Shown: positions 1 through 8,097 of the stretch, piece by piece
Layout: the number at the start of each line of letters is the position of its first letter
Position numbering within the stretch: position 1 is the stretch's first letter
From: an uncultured Kiloniella sp.
GTDB lineage: Bacteria; Pseudomonadota; Alphaproteobacteria; Kiloniellales; Kiloniellaceae
NCBI RefSeq assembly: GCF_937128705.1
Contig: NZ_CAKZMP010000098.1
Coordinates: 1 to 54,697, forward strand
Direction: 5' to 3'
DNA length: 54,697 bases
Position numbers and translations under genes: made by a program
Notes under the pieces: generated by a model
Database searches by the model: none
Told to the model about the DNA's origin: nothing
The model's input: only the letters and a program-made list of their open reading frames with translations

Positions 1-91
1 TGTTATTGCCTATCAGCTTGAAAAGCACGGATTTAAAGGCGCTCTAAAGGTAATTAAAGCGCAAGTCCAAACACTACAGACAGCTCACTAA
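1..91 (+). CDS. C-terminal fragment of an unidentified protein
   Basis: An open frame enters from the left edge (first whole codon at base 2) and stops at TAA 89-91, giving about 29 residues rich in Lys and Gln (ending VQTLQTAH). The frame looks like a real helical C-terminus, but it is too short to assign to a family. It converges on yaaA, whose stop is at 144. No clear intrinsic terminator is visible in the 52 bases between them. Confidence 0.45.
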   Translation, partial: VIAYQLEKHGFKGALKVIKAQVQTLQTAH

Positions 92-143
92 GATCTGTTC
101 TTTTTTAGTGTCGTAAATATTGCTGAGCTAGGGAAACAAGCTT

Positions 144-923
144 TTACGCTTTGCCGTGCTCACGCGTAAAGACGAACTCGGATGTATTCGAAAGATCAGA
201 CCGATAAGAATACCCGCCAGCCGTAAAATCTTTCAATCCTTCCACTTTGTCTATTTGCTCCTGAATCATGTATCGGGCCATCATTCCGCGCGCGCGCTTA
301 GCTGAAAAACTTATTATTTTGGCTACACCATCCTTAATTTCTTTAAAGACGGGAGTGATGACTGTGCCCTCTAAATTTTTGACCTGAACAGCTTTAAAGT
401 ATTCATTAGAAGCAACATTAACCAAGACTTTATCATCTTGGTCAGCAAGCTGCTTATTCAGTTCTTTTGTAATTTTATCACCCCAAAAATCATACAAGTC
501 TTCACCGTGGGGATTCCGAAGCTTTGTTCCCATTTCCAAGCGATAGGGCTGCATGAGATCCAAAGGACGAAGTAATCCGTAAAGCCCTGAAAGAATACGG
601 AGATGATCCTGAGCATACTTTAATTCATCATTACTAAGACTTGCCGCGTCCAGGCCAACATAGGTATCACCCTTGAAGGTATCAACCGCTACTTTTGCGT
701 TATCCAAGGTAAAAGGAAAAGAGAACTGACGGTAGCGCTGATAATTTAAGTCTGCCAGATTTTCACTAATACCCATCAGATTTCTAAGATCTGCACGGGT
801 TAAATCTTTCGCCACAGAAAGAAGATCTTGTATCTGGTCCTCAAAGACAGGCTGAGAAGTTAAAAAATCTGTTTTAGCTGCACTCTCGTCTAGTTTTTTG
901 GCAGGAGAAACAACAGCTAACAT
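144..923 (-). CDS. yaaA: peroxide stress protein YaaA (DUF328/UPF0246)
   Basis: The 259-residue protein spans the whole YaaA/UPF0246 family length. It begins MLAVVSPAKKLD, the characteristic family start, and carries the conserved segments KVLVNVASNEYF (about 164-175) and SAKRARGMMARYMI (about 207-220). YaaA is a cytosolic DNA-binding protein induced by OxyR in Escherichia coli that lowers free intracellular iron under hydrogen peroxide stress; this role is family knowledge. The gene stands alone, facing away from the hydrolase-OsmC fusion at 1171, which also belongs to a peroxide-linked family. No OxyR site was recognised in the shared 247-base upstream region. Confidence 0.9.
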   Translation of the reverse strand: MLAVVSPAKKLDESAAKTDFLTSQPVFEDQIQDLLSVAKDLTRADLRNLMGISENLADLNYQRYRQFSFPFTLDNAKVAVDTFKGDTYVGLDAASLSNDELKYAQDHLRILSGLYGLLRPLDLMQPYRLEMGTKLRNPHGEDLYDFWGDKITKELNKQLADQDDKVLVNVASNEYFKAVQVKNLEGTVITPVFKEIKDGVAKIISFSAKRARGMMARYMIQEQIDKVEGLKDFTAGGYSYRSDLSNTSEFVFTREHGKA

Positions 924-1170
924 GAGAACCTCGGCATACAGATAATAATGAGTTAAGTTTGTTTTATAACGTAAGAACTAAAGCATCAACAAACAAGAAG
1001 CATATCCCCTTTTTCGCTATTTTTTTGGCCTTATTCTGATCACAATTGCTCACCAAAAGCTTACAATCAAAAATGCTCATCACGTGATACTCTGCTGGGC
1101 ATGATAGTATACTTGGCTTGGTAGATACTGGGCTTGTTAATTAATCTACAAACGTTCGACGGATGACCTC

Positions 1171-2400
1171 ATGCAGCGGCTTAAGCTTACATTTGAAAAC
1201 TCTCAAGGTAATGCTCTTTCAGGAGCTCTTGAATTACCTGATCAGAAACCATTAGGTTATGCTCTCTTTGCACATTGTTTTTCTTGTGGGAAAGACATTC
1301 CTGCAGCCACAAGAATTAGCCGTAGTCTTGTCGAAAAAGGATTTGCTGTGTTCCGGTTTGATTTCACAGGACTAGGTGGCAGCAACGGTGACTTTGGGAA
1401 CACGAACTTTTCATCCAACGTCTCAGATTTAGTTTCGGCGTCCGAATTACTCAAAGAACAATACCAGGCCCCAAGCCTTTTAATAGGTCATAGTCTGGGT
1501 GGTGCTGCTGTTCTTGCTGCTGCGGGCCATATACCCGAAGCCCAAGCCGTAATCACGATCGGCGCACCAAGTGATCCTGAACATGTAAGTCATCTTTTCT
1601 CAGATCAGGTAGAAACGATTGAAAAGGAAGGCGTAGCCCCCGTTAAGCTCGGGGCCCGAACTTTTAACATAACCAAGCAGTTCCTCACCGATATCTCTAA
1701 CCACAATATGAAAGAGCACATCAGTAACCTGGGTAAAGCCCTGTTGGTTTTTCATTCACCCCGCGATACGACTGTCAGCATTGATGAAGCGAGTAAGATT
1801 TTTACAGCAGCCAAACATCCCAGAAGCTTTATTTCGCTTGATCAGGCCGATCATCTACTAACCAATGCTGCCGATGCGATCTATGTTGGTCATACAATCG
1901 CAGCTTGGGTAGAACGTTATGTATCAACCTCCCCTTCCCACAAAGGAAGCCTGCCGTCACCAGAAAAAGGACACGTCATTGTTAAAGAAGAAAACAAAGC
2001 CTTTTTAAGACACATAAAAACAGATCATCACAACTGGCTCGCAGATGAGCCCCTGGCAATGGGCGGTGGCAATCTGGGACCAGATCCATATGAAATGTTA
2101 TTGGCAGCACTGGGCACCTGTACTTCTATGACAATTAGAATGTACGCCAACCACAAAAAATGGCCGCTGGAAGATCTAGATGTTGAGCTTTCTCACTCTC
2201 GGGAACATTGCCAAGACAGCGCTGAGTGCGAACAATCAGGACAGCAAATAGATCTCATTACCCGTAACATAACGTTAATAGGTGAAGAACTTACAGACGA
2301 GCAACGTCAACGTTTGTTACAAATAGCCGGAAAATGTCCCGTACATAAGACACTTAAGAATAAGATTGTTATACAGGATAACCTTAAGCACAAAGAGTGA
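1171..2400 (+). CDS. alpha/beta hydrolase-OsmC fusion protein
   Basis: The protein of 409 residues joins two domains. Residues 1-250 form an alpha/beta hydrolase with nucleophile elbow GHSLGG (Ser108), a likely acid Asp199 (SPRDT) and His228 (ADHLL). Residues about 265-405 form an OsmC/Ohr-like domain with the two redox cysteines Cys317 (GTCTSM) and Cys389 (GKCPVHKTL). OsmC-type proteins reduce organic hydroperoxides through this cysteine pair. The fused hydrolase may release peroxidised acyl chains from esters so that the second domain can reduce them, but that coupling is inference. The fusion is a known recurrent architecture. The ATG at 1171 has a weak ribosome site (GGATGAC). Both catalytic sets appear intact. 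Confidence 0.9.
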   Translation: MQRLKLTFENSQGNALSGALELPDQKPLGYALFAHCFSCGKDIPAATRISRSLVEKGFAVFRFDFTGLGGSNGDFGNTNFSSNVSDLVSASELLKEQYQAPSLLIGHSLGGAAVLAAAGHIPEAQAVITIGAPSDPEHVSHLFSDQVETIEKEGVAPVKLGARTFNITKQFLTDISNHNMKEHISNLGKALLVFHSPRDTTVSIDEASKIFTAAKHPRSFISLDQADHLLTNAADAIYVGHTIAAWVERYVSTSPSHKGSLPSPEKGHVIVKEENKAFLRHIKTDHHNWLADEPLAMGGGNLGPDPYEMLLAALGTCTSMTIRMYANHKKWPLEDLDVELSHSREHCQDSAECEQSGQQIDLITRNITLIGEELTDEQRQRLLQIAGKCPVHKTLKNKIVIQDNLKHKE

Positions 2401-2487
2401 GCTGACTGACTAAACAACGATGTCACTTGAAAACCTTCATCGCACTCTATATACATTTCATATACAAAACATATATGGATTCGTTAA

Positions 2488-2742
2488 ATGGGAATTGTGA
2501 AGGTATCCAGCGAAATACACGAAAACATTCGTGTCGCGAGCAAAGCTATGACCAGATCAATCAATGCTCAGGCAGAACATTGGATGAAAGTTGGTATGCT
2601 TGCGGAAAGAAACCCGGGGCTTAATTACGGTGAAATTCTGTCACTGCTCCTCAAAGAAGCGGAGCAATCCACACAACCGGAAAATCAGAACACACCTGCG
2701 CAAAAAGCCCCGAATAGCCGGGTAACGGGAACTGACAAATAA
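2488..2742 (+). CDS. ParD-like antitoxin-family protein
   Basis: The protein of 84 residues matches the ParD-like family (PF11903 type): MGIVKVSSEIHENIRVASKAM with a ribbon-helix-helix-like start, then SINAQAEHWMKVGMLAE and a GEILSLLL helix, ending in a polar tail. Family members are annotated as possible type II antitoxins, but no ParE-type toxin follows. Instead its TAA overlaps the ATG of a methionine aminopeptidase gene by one base (TAATG at 2740-2744), so the two are translationally coupled. The N-terminus MGIVKV has a small second residue and would itself be a good aminopeptidase substrate. The ribosome site is weak. It could be a DNA-binding autoregulator or a partner of the peptidase; function is unproven. 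Confidence 0.8.
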   Translation: MGIVKVSSEIHENIRVASKAMTRSINAQAEHWMKVGMLAERNPGLNYGEILSLLLKEAEQSTQPENQNTPAQKAPNSRVTGTDK

Positions 2743-3536
2743 TGCAACAACCCGTCATTAAAACCTCAACTGAGATTGATAAAATGCGTGTTTCTGGCGC
2801 ACTTACGGCCAAAGTCCTGGAAGAAGTCGAAAGCATCATCACGCCAGGGATTTCAACGATGGAGATCAATGATTTTTGTGACGATTTCATCCAAAATCAA
2901 ATCAATGCTACTCCGGGAAGCAAAGGGCAATACGACTATCCCTTTGCCGTTAATACATCCGTTAATCATGTTATATGCCACGGCATACCATCAAAAACTG
3001 CAAAGCTGAAAAAAGGCGATATCATCAACGTCGATTTAACCGTTCTGAAAAATGGTTACTACGGTGATAGCAGCAAGATGTTTGCTGTTGGTAAAATCCA
3101 GCCTCATGCACAAAAGCTAATTGATATCACGCGAGAATGTTTGTATCAGGCGATACAGGTTGTTAAACCCGGAAAAACTTTTGGCGATATAGGATTTACA
3201 ATCCAAACCCTGGCCGAAAAGAACGGTTACTCGGTTGTACAAGAATTTTGTGGCCACGGTATCGGCGCAGAGATGCATGAACCGCCAGAAGTCAGACATT
3301 ACGGGAATACAGGTGAAGGTATTGTTCTCAAAGAAGGTATGACCTTTACAATTGAACCCATGATCAATCAGGGCAAGGCGGCCATAAGACAACATCCTGA
3401 TGGCTGGACCGTATCGACAAAAGATCGACGCTTATCAGCCCAATGCGAACACACGATACTGGTGACAGCCAAAGGGTATGAAATATTAACCTATCGCGAC
3501 GAAGAGAAAGAGTTTATCCCGAGGACAACGTCGTAA
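2742..3536 (+). CDS. map: type I methionine aminopeptidase
   Basis: The 264-residue enzyme removes N-terminal methionine from nascent proteins. All five metal ligands are visible: Asp98 (NVDLT), Asp109 (GDSS), His172 (CGHGIG), Glu205 (TIEPM) and Glu236 (CEHTILVT), and substrate His80 is in VICHGIPS. Length is that of the bare catalytic type I form without a zinc-finger extension. It is coupled to the ParD-like gene by a TAATG overlap. Because this pairing with ParD-like proteins occurs in other marine proteobacteria, this copy is probably a second, specialised aminopeptidase rather than the housekeeping one; that is inference, as the rest of the genome is not seen. Confidence 0.93.
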   Translation: MQQPVIKTSTEIDKMRVSGALTAKVLEEVESIITPGISTMEINDFCDDFIQNQINATPGSKGQYDYPFAVNTSVNHVICHGIPSKTAKLKKGDIINVDLTVLKNGYYGDSSKMFAVGKIQPHAQKLIDITRECLYQAIQVVKPGKTFGDIGFTIQTLAEKNGYSVVQEFCGHGIGAEMHEPPEVRHYGNTGEGIVLKEGMTFTIEPMINQGKAAIRQHPDGWTVSTKDRRLSAQCEHTILVTAKGYEILTYRDEEKEFIPRTTS

Positions 3537-3568
3537 ATGATGTTGATGGCAATGCCATAAATAACAAC

Positions 3569-3985
3569 TTAATCACCTAACCTCTTCCCCATACTAACGC
3601 GAGGTTCAATGCTGTAGCCAAGGCTTTGATATAGCTTAACAGCCCCTTCATTGCCATCGCGTACTTGTAAATTCAATTTCGTACATCCGAGAGAAGCAAG
3701 TGCTTTTTCGGCAAGAGCAAGTAACTTACTGGCAATACCTTTCCGTCGATGGCTCGGTGTGACAACAACACTATATATCCAGCCTCGACGGCCGTCATAC
3801 CCGGCCATAGTCGAACCGACAATCGTATCACCGTCTGCTGCAACAAAGAGTAAGCCGGGTTGATAGCTTTCTTTACTATCCAAAATATCCGTCGCTTTAT
3901 TCCAGAGCGACGGATTGGGATCATCTTCTTCCCATAAACGGATTACCCCTGCCCTGTCTTCTGGGCGATAAGACCTGATATCCAT
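3569..3985 (-). CDS. GNAT family acetyltransferase (YpeA-like)
   Basis: The start is placed at ATG 3985 because GAGGG lies five bases upstream and the protein then begins MDIRSYRPEDR, a typical GNAT start; a longer frame to 4048 adds 21 unlikely residues. The 138-residue protein has the acetyl-CoA pyrophosphate-binding motif HRRKGIASKLL (about 79-89), the beta-4 strand IYSVVVTP before it, and the C-terminal AVKLYQSLGYS segment of RimI/YpeA-like enzymes. Substrate is unknown. It converges on map, with 32 bases between the stops. Confidence 0.85.
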   Translation of the reverse strand: MDIRSYRPEDRAGVIRLWEEDDPNPSLWNKATDILDSKESYQPGLLFVAADGDTIVGSTMAGYDGRRGWIYSVVVTPSHRRKGIASKLLALAEKALASLGCTKLNLQVRDGNEGAVKLYQSLGYSIEPRVSMGKRLGD

Positions 3986-4142
3986 AGTTCCCTCTTTATT
4001 GGACAGCTCCAGCGAATGCTTGCTTTCACAAGTCGCATATTTTGTCAAAGTTGGCGGTTTCCGACTTGCCTAGATCAAAGATATTGGTCTAGGGTTACCC
4101 TACTTGAAAGAAGATTCTTTTAAGTATGTGCAATTAGGCGCT

Positions 4143-4320
4143 TGTTCTCAGGGCAGGGTGAAATTCCCGACCGGCGGTAACTTTTGAACGCAATATGCAG
4201 AAGAAAGAAGCCCGCGAGCGCCCTTGGCTTTAAGATCTTTCGGGATCGAAAACCAAGGGGTCAGCAGATCTGGTGAAACTCCAGAGCCGACGGTAACAGT
4301 CCGGATGGGAGAGGATAGGC
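4143..4320 (+). promoter_or_regulatory. FMN riboswitch (RFN element)
   Basis: The conserved RFN blocks appear in order: TCTCAGGGCAGGGTGAAATT, CCCGACCGGCGGTAA, AGCCCGCGAGC, a variable stem (CCTTGGCTTT...AAAACCAAGG), TCAGCAGATCTGGTG, CCAGAGCCGACGGTAACAG and TCCGGATGGGAGAGGA. FMN binding is expected to lower expression of the downstream ribB at 4462. A short hairpin (AAACA-GGC / GCC-TGTTT, about 4328-4350) after the aptamer may belong to the expression platform. The site lies about 140 bases before the start codon. Confidence 0.96.
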
Positions 4321-4461
4321 AGGAATAAACATGGCGGTAAGCCTGTTTGTTCTGCGTGTGCGGATGAGCTGTATCGAGCTGTGTATCTGGCAGATATTAA
4401 TCATTCGCCCTTTCTGAACACGCCCTGATTCTGGTTACGCCGCTTATTAGGAGTGACAACC

Positions 4462-5151
4462 ATGAATCAGATCGCAAATGATCATAATAATAGCCACCAG
4501 TCTCTGCTGGCGCAGTTCGGTACGCCGTATGAAAGAGTTGAAAAAGCTCTTACTTTCATGCGTGCTGGTAAAGGTGTCCTTGTCGTTGATAACGAAGACA
4601 GAGAAAATGAAGGCGATCTCATTTTCGCTGCTGAGACACTGACGAATGAACAGATGGCAATGCTTATCCGCGAATGTAGCGGTATCGTATGCCTTTGTAT
4701 GACGGACGAAAAACTTCGTAGTCTTGATTTACCGCAAATGGTACAGGACAACAACTCGTCAATGGGAACTGGCTTTACGGTTACCATCGAAGCAAAGGTT
4801 GGGGTCACCACCGGTGTATCCGCAGCCGACCGTGTCACAACAGTCAAAACCGCAATTGCTGATGACTGTAAACCTGACGACTTGGCCCGTCCTGGTCATG
4901 TGTTCCCTTTGCGCGCCATGGCTGGCGGAGTTCTCACACGTCAAGGACACACAGAAGCTACCTGTGACCTATCAGCTATGGCGGGATGGAAGCCAGCCGG
5001 GGTTCTATGTGAAGTGACCAACCCCGATGGCACAATGGCCCGCTTGCCCGAAATTATTGAGTTCGGGCAAAAACACAATCTACCTGTTGTCTCTATTGAC
5101 GATATTATCTTGTATCGCAAGAAAACAGAAACAGCTGCAATGGCTGTGTAA
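4462..5151 (+). CDS. ribB: 3,4-dihydroxy-2-butanone 4-phosphate synthase
   Basis: RibB converts ribulose 5-phosphate to 3,4-dihydroxy-2-butanone 4-phosphate and formate for riboflavin synthesis in the cytosol. The sequence has the acidic active-site loop [11 protein letters not shown] near residue 45, the RPGHVFPL segment and RQGHTEAT. It is a stand-alone RibB of 229 residues without a fused GTP cyclohydrolase II (RibA) domain. ATG 4462 is preferred over GTG 4453 because AGGAG ends eight bases before it and would overlap the GTG. It is controlled by the FMN riboswitch upstream and ends at a strong terminator, so it is probably monocistronic. Confidence 0.96.
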   Translation: MNQIANDHNNSHQSLLAQFGTPYERVEKALTFMRAGKGVLVVDNEDRENEGDLIFAAETLTNEQMAMLIRECSGIVCLCMTDEKLRSLDLPQMVQDNNSSMGTGFTVTIEAKVGVTTGVSAADRVTTVKTAIADDCKPDDLARPGHVFPLRAMAGGVLTRQGHTEATCDLSAMAGWKPAGVLCEVTNPDGTMARLPEIIEFGQKHNLPVVSIDDIILYRKKTETAAMAV

Positions 5152-5178
5152 ATAACAGTAATTCATGCTTATCACGAC

Positions 5179-5214
5179 AAGGAGGCCTCTTATTTTAAGG
5201 GGCCTCTTTCTTTT
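5179..5214 (+). terminator. intrinsic terminator after ribB
   Basis: A 13-bp stem (5179-5191 with 5197-5209, two G-U pairs, loop ATTTT) contains GGAGGCCTC against GGGGCCTC and is followed by CTTTTC. It lies 27 bases after the ribB stop. Confidence 0.85.
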
Positions 5215-5224
5215 CTGGGTTATC

Positions 5225-5285
5225 TTTATTGAATTACCCCTTTATTGAATTACCCCTTTATTGAATTACCCCTTTATTGAATTAC
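5225..5285. repeat. 16-bp tandem repeat, nearly four copies
   Basis: The unit TTTATTGAATTACCCC is repeated at 5225, 5241, 5257 and (partial, ending ATTAC) 5273. The copies are identical. The array lies between the ribB terminator and the DUF1203 gene and ends about 75 bases before that gene's start. It is too short and spacer-less to be a CRISPR array. Perfect copies suggest recent slippage or a length-variable promoter-proximal element. Confidence 0.9.
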
Positions 5286-5358
5286 AGGGCAAGAATCAGA
5301 TATTCTGAACGAGCCTTTATCCGTTACCCCATTCCTCTATAAATTTATGGAGGTAACA

Positions 5359-5844
5359 ATGTTAGAAAAAACAACAAACATTCAGTTTATTGCAATTCCA
5401 ACAGAACGTGCACGACACCTTCAATCCGGTGGTACGGATGAAAATGGACACGAGCCAGAGACAATGGTTTCAGATGGCAACGGGTTTCCTTGTCGCCATT
5501 GCTTGAAAGGCATCGAAAAGAATGAAGAAGTTCTGGTGGTTGCATATCGCCCCTTCCCAGAAAAACAACCATATGCTGAATCCGGCCCTATTTTCCTACA
5601 CAAGAAAGCTTGTACCTCTCAACAGAGCAACGGGAAAATACCAGATAATATAAAATCGCAGGGAATCACTCTTATTCGGGGATACAACAGTGAAAACAGG
5701 ATTGTTTATGGCACAGGAAAAACCATCAAATCATTAGACATTGAAGCAGAAGCATTAAGAATGTTCGAAGCAGATAATGTTGCCTACATACATGCACGAT
5801 CAGCCACAAACAATTGTTTCACATGTCGCATTGAACGTGCCTAA
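5359..5844 (+). CDS. DUF1203 domain-containing protein
   Basis: The 161-residue protein matches the DUF1203 family along its length: IQFIAIPTERARHLQSGG at the start, the cysteine pair FPCRHCLKGI, EEVLVVAYRPFP, SGPIFLH, and the C-terminal VAYIHARSATNNCFTCRIER. Function of the family is not known; the conserved cysteines could bind a metal. ATG 5359 is chosen over ATG 5347 because GGAGG sits five bases upstream of it. The gene is monocistronic, between the tandem repeat and a bidirectional terminator. Confidence 0.88.
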   Translation: MLEKTTNIQFIAIPTERARHLQSGGTDENGHEPETMVSDGNGFPCRHCLKGIEKNEEVLVVAYRPFPEKQPYAESGPIFLHKKACTSQQSNGKIPDNIKSQGITLIRGYNSENRIVYGTGKTIKSLDIEAEALRMFEADNVAYIHARSATNNCFTCRIERA

Positions 5845-5877
5845 TTTTCATGTCGTTCTGATCATCCTGAAATATAA

Positions 5878-5910
5878 AAAGCCCTGTGTTAACACAGGGC
5901 TTTAGTTTTT
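5878..5910. terminator. bidirectional intrinsic terminator
   Basis: AAAGCCCTGTGTT-AACACAGGGCTTT is a 26-bp perfect palindrome (5878-5903) with AGTTTTT after it on the plus strand and a T-rich tail on the minus strand. It separates the convergent DUF1203 and FlgO-like genes. Confidence 0.85.
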
Positions 5911-5926
5911 GAACGAACAGATCTTG

Positions 5927-6502
5927 CTATTGAACGAGCACCCATCCGCCATTAGTTTTCTTAGGCAACATAGATGCTATATCAGCATCTTTTTCAATTC
6001 GGAAATCGGTTGCAGATAGGACGCGGCCATCCCCGGCGCGAAGTAAGCGCAGATTAACAAAAACACTATGTTCGCTGATAGAGTAAGTTCCGGTTAAAAC
6101 AGCCTGAGCATTTTGACGACCAGCCAAAAATGCAAGATCCCGGGAAAGCATCAACTCACCTTGTCTTGGACGAACGGCCAGCGAGTCCCGCATTTTAACC
6201 TCTGAAACACTATAGCCTAATTGTGCAATACGTCCGGAAAGCTGCTCACCAACTGTACGTCCAAATGTTGAACTGGTCTCCAGCGCATCAATATCAACAA
6301 TCGACGAGACAAGAACAGACGCATTCTGATCCAACACTTGGTTAGATGTCATTACCAAGGTATCAGCAGCCCTATAAACCTCTGGCAACAATTCAACAGT
6401 TGTCTTCGGTTTTTCAACGGGTTCGCTATACACATTAAGAGATTGCGGTGAACAACCAGCTAATCCAATTATCAGCGCAGTCGACAGAAAAAGATGTTTC
6501 AT
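5927..6502 (-). CDS. FlgO-like outer-membrane lipoprotein
   Basis: The protein (191 residues from ATG 6502) has a lipoprotein signal peptide with lipobox LAGC (Cys17), followed by a FlgO-type domain (PF17680 type): AADTLVMTSNQ, ASVLVSSIVDIDALETSSTFGRTVGEQLSGRIAQLGY, LAFLAGRQNAQAVLTGTYS and VFVNLRLLRAGDGRVLSATDF. FlgO in Vibrio is an outer-membrane protein needed for flagellar stability. No flagellar genes lie near, so a flagellar role is not shown here. ATG 6502 has GGGAG eight bases upstream; ATG 6508 has it only two bases away. The upstream lipoprotein gene ends at 6515, overlapping this gene's ribosome site, so they form an operon. Confidence 0.83.
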   Translation of the reverse strand: MKHLFLSTALIIGLAGCSPQSLNVYSEPVEKPKTTVELLPEVYRAADTLVMTSNQVLDQNASVLVSSIVDIDALETSSTFGRTVGEQLSGRIAQLGYSVSEVKMRDSLAVRPRQGELMLSRDLAFLAGRQNAQAVLTGTYSISEHSVFVNLRLLRAGDGRVLSATDFRIEKDADIASMLPKKTNGGWVLVQ

Positions 6503-6514
6503 AGTCATAACTCC

Positions 6515-7303
6515 CTACTGCGTCACAATGGCGATGGTTTGCACAGGTAATTTTTCTTCCGGCTTTGTGAGCGTAGCACGTGTTGGGCGGTCTGCGGGTA
6601 AACTTGTCATATACAAAGAAAGCTCTTCCGGACGAATATAAAGGACTTCTGATTTCTGGTGAACCAATTCTGCGCCATGAGCAACTGATGTCGTCAACAC
6701 CAATTCAGCATCTGTAACGGCGCCATAATCAATTAATCCACGAACGAGTTCCGTTGCAACCAATCCAGCACCAATTGTACTCAAAGATCCCCAAGTCCCG
6801 TACTCTCGAATACCAATAGCAGTGGCCAGACCAAAAACAGATTCAGGCGATGCAGGCAAACGATACCCCTTATCATCATAGAAAAAGCTTTGTACTTGAT
6901 AATTTACGATGATCGCATCTTTGGGAGAGGAAACAACAGGAACGCCTTTTGCCAGAAGTTCATTTTCAAGAATGCGTTTAAATGCGCGACTAAAGGGCAT
7001 ATCAAACGGGCCAGGTTGAACATAGAAAGGTTTAGGTGATGAATAGCTCGACGGCGCCTTCTCTTTCCCACCAGACGACGCGGCCTCTATAACAGGCGAA
7101 ACCCCAAAGTCAGGCATTGCAGATAAATCGGACACAATGCGTGTTGAAGATCTCTGTCCCAGAAGATTCCAGTCATTCCAGGTAAGAACTTTGTATTGGC
7201 TGTGGGTCGTTTGAGGCTCTTGATCACGCTTCACCCAAGGCTTTCCACAAGCAGACAAAGTAAAGCTGGCAATAGCCAAAAGTATCACGGCTGGCTTCAA
7301 CAT
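6515..7303 (-). CDS. uncharacterised lipoprotein, partner of FlgO-like protein
   Basis: The 262-residue protein starts at ATG 7303 (GGAG seven bases upstream) with a lipoprotein signal peptide, MLKPAVILLAIASFTLSAC, lipidated at Cys19. The mature part has a Ser/Pro-rich stretch near residues 80-100 (SSPKPFYVQPGP), then a domain with RAFKRILENELLAKGVPVV and a beta-rich ELVLTTSV segment resembling secretin- or FlgO-associated outer-membrane lipoproteins. I do not recognise a named family. The region GLATAIGI/TIGAGLVATELV is mildly hydrophobic. It is the first gene of a two-gene unit with the FlgO-like protein. A longer frame to 7330 is unlikely because it would spoil the signal peptide. Confidence 0.72.
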   Translation of the reverse strand: MLKPAVILLAIASFTLSACGKPWVKRDQEPQTTHSQYKVLTWNDWNLLGQRSSTRIVSDLSAMPDFGVSPVIEAASSGGKEKAPSSYSSPKPFYVQPGPFDMPFSRAFKRILENELLAKGVPVVSSPKDAIIVNYQVQSFFYDDKGYRLPASPESVFGLATAIGIREYGTWGSLSTIGAGLVATELVRGLIDYGAVTDAELVLTTSVAHGAELVHQKSEVLYIRPEELSLYMTSLPADRPTRATLTKPEEKLPVQTIAIVTQ

Positions 7304-7452
7304 GAAGCATCTCCAATACAGATTCAACACACGGCAATGTTAGACATTCATACTTATGCCTAACACCTGTTTACCGATAAACTCTTTCTGTACCGTTAAT
7401 TTTCAGATGAAACTTAGTTCAATTATGCATCAAATTGAAAGTTCAACGAAAA

Positions 7453-8097
7453 TCAGTTCACGCCACCCTCTGGCACCCAGCCCGTTTGCCACTGTTCCAG
7501 CGGGGATAAAGTCGCCTTTTCACCGTTCTTAAAAAAGGAACTATCGACAGACCACATATTGGATTTAGCACTATTATTCCCTGTGACCTGTTCCAGCACT
7601 GCCGTCGCATGAAGTATATTACCGTTAACCCAGCTTCGTAACATCGGCTCTCTCAATGCATGATATTTCAATAGGCCATCTCTCTCGATCAGAGAGATAA
7701 AATTAGAGGCATTAACTGCTTCATCAATGCAATCCAGTTGTCGATCACCAACGTCACTGATAAAGGTGCCTGCCTTATCTTTATCAGTACCGTTTTGCTG
7801 ACCTGCAATTGCTTCTATACGCCCGATGGCAACTGTTATCGCCTGTCGTTCTTCGGCAGGTGAAAGTTCTTTCGCTTTAAATAACTTCTGTATCTCAAGC
7901 CACTGACCTTCACTTAACGAAACCAGTCCCTTGTGCTGACACCCATGACCGTAACAGTAACCGACTTCATCAACATCATAAGAGGTCGACAGGTGAGACA
8001 AAGCTTTCTCTGATGGTTTTGTAACATTGCAACCCGTGACTGCTAGTAACAAGAACATTCCAGAAATCAATAAGCTTTTGGACACAGAAAACTCCAT
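7453..8097 (-). CDS. uncharacterised lipoprotein
   Basis: The start is set at ATG 8097, which yields a clean lipoprotein signal peptide (MEFSVSKSLLISGMFLLLAVTGC, Cys23 after TG). A longer frame with TTG at 8151 or ATG 8139 exists but puts charged and polar residues before the signal. The mature 190-residue part contains a CYGHGC cysteine pair and a helical SEGQWLEIQKLF segment, and ends PEGGVN. I do not recognise a family. It lies in tandem with the FlgO-like pair but is separated from it by about 150 bases, so co-transcription is uncertain. No good ribosome site is visible. Confidence 0.68.
   Translation of the reverse strand: MEFSVSKSLLISGMFLLLAVTGCNVTKPSEKALSHLSTSYDVDEVGYCYGHGCQHKGLVSLSEGQWLEIQKLFKAKELSPAEERQAITVAIGRIEAIAGQQNGTDKDKAGTFISDVGDRQLDCIDEAVNASNFISLIERDGLLKYHALREPMLRSWVNGNILHATAVLEQVTGNNSAKSNMWSVDSSFFKNGEKATLSPLEQWQTGWVPEGGVN

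Noticed and set aside
2427-2624. Alternative frame across the ParD-like gene start
   Set aside because: It overlaps the ParD-like gene in another frame and gives no family match, while the ParD-like frame is coupled to map.
5225-5285. CRISPR-like repeat
   Set aside because: The 16-base units are directly adjacent, with no spacers and no cas genes nearby.
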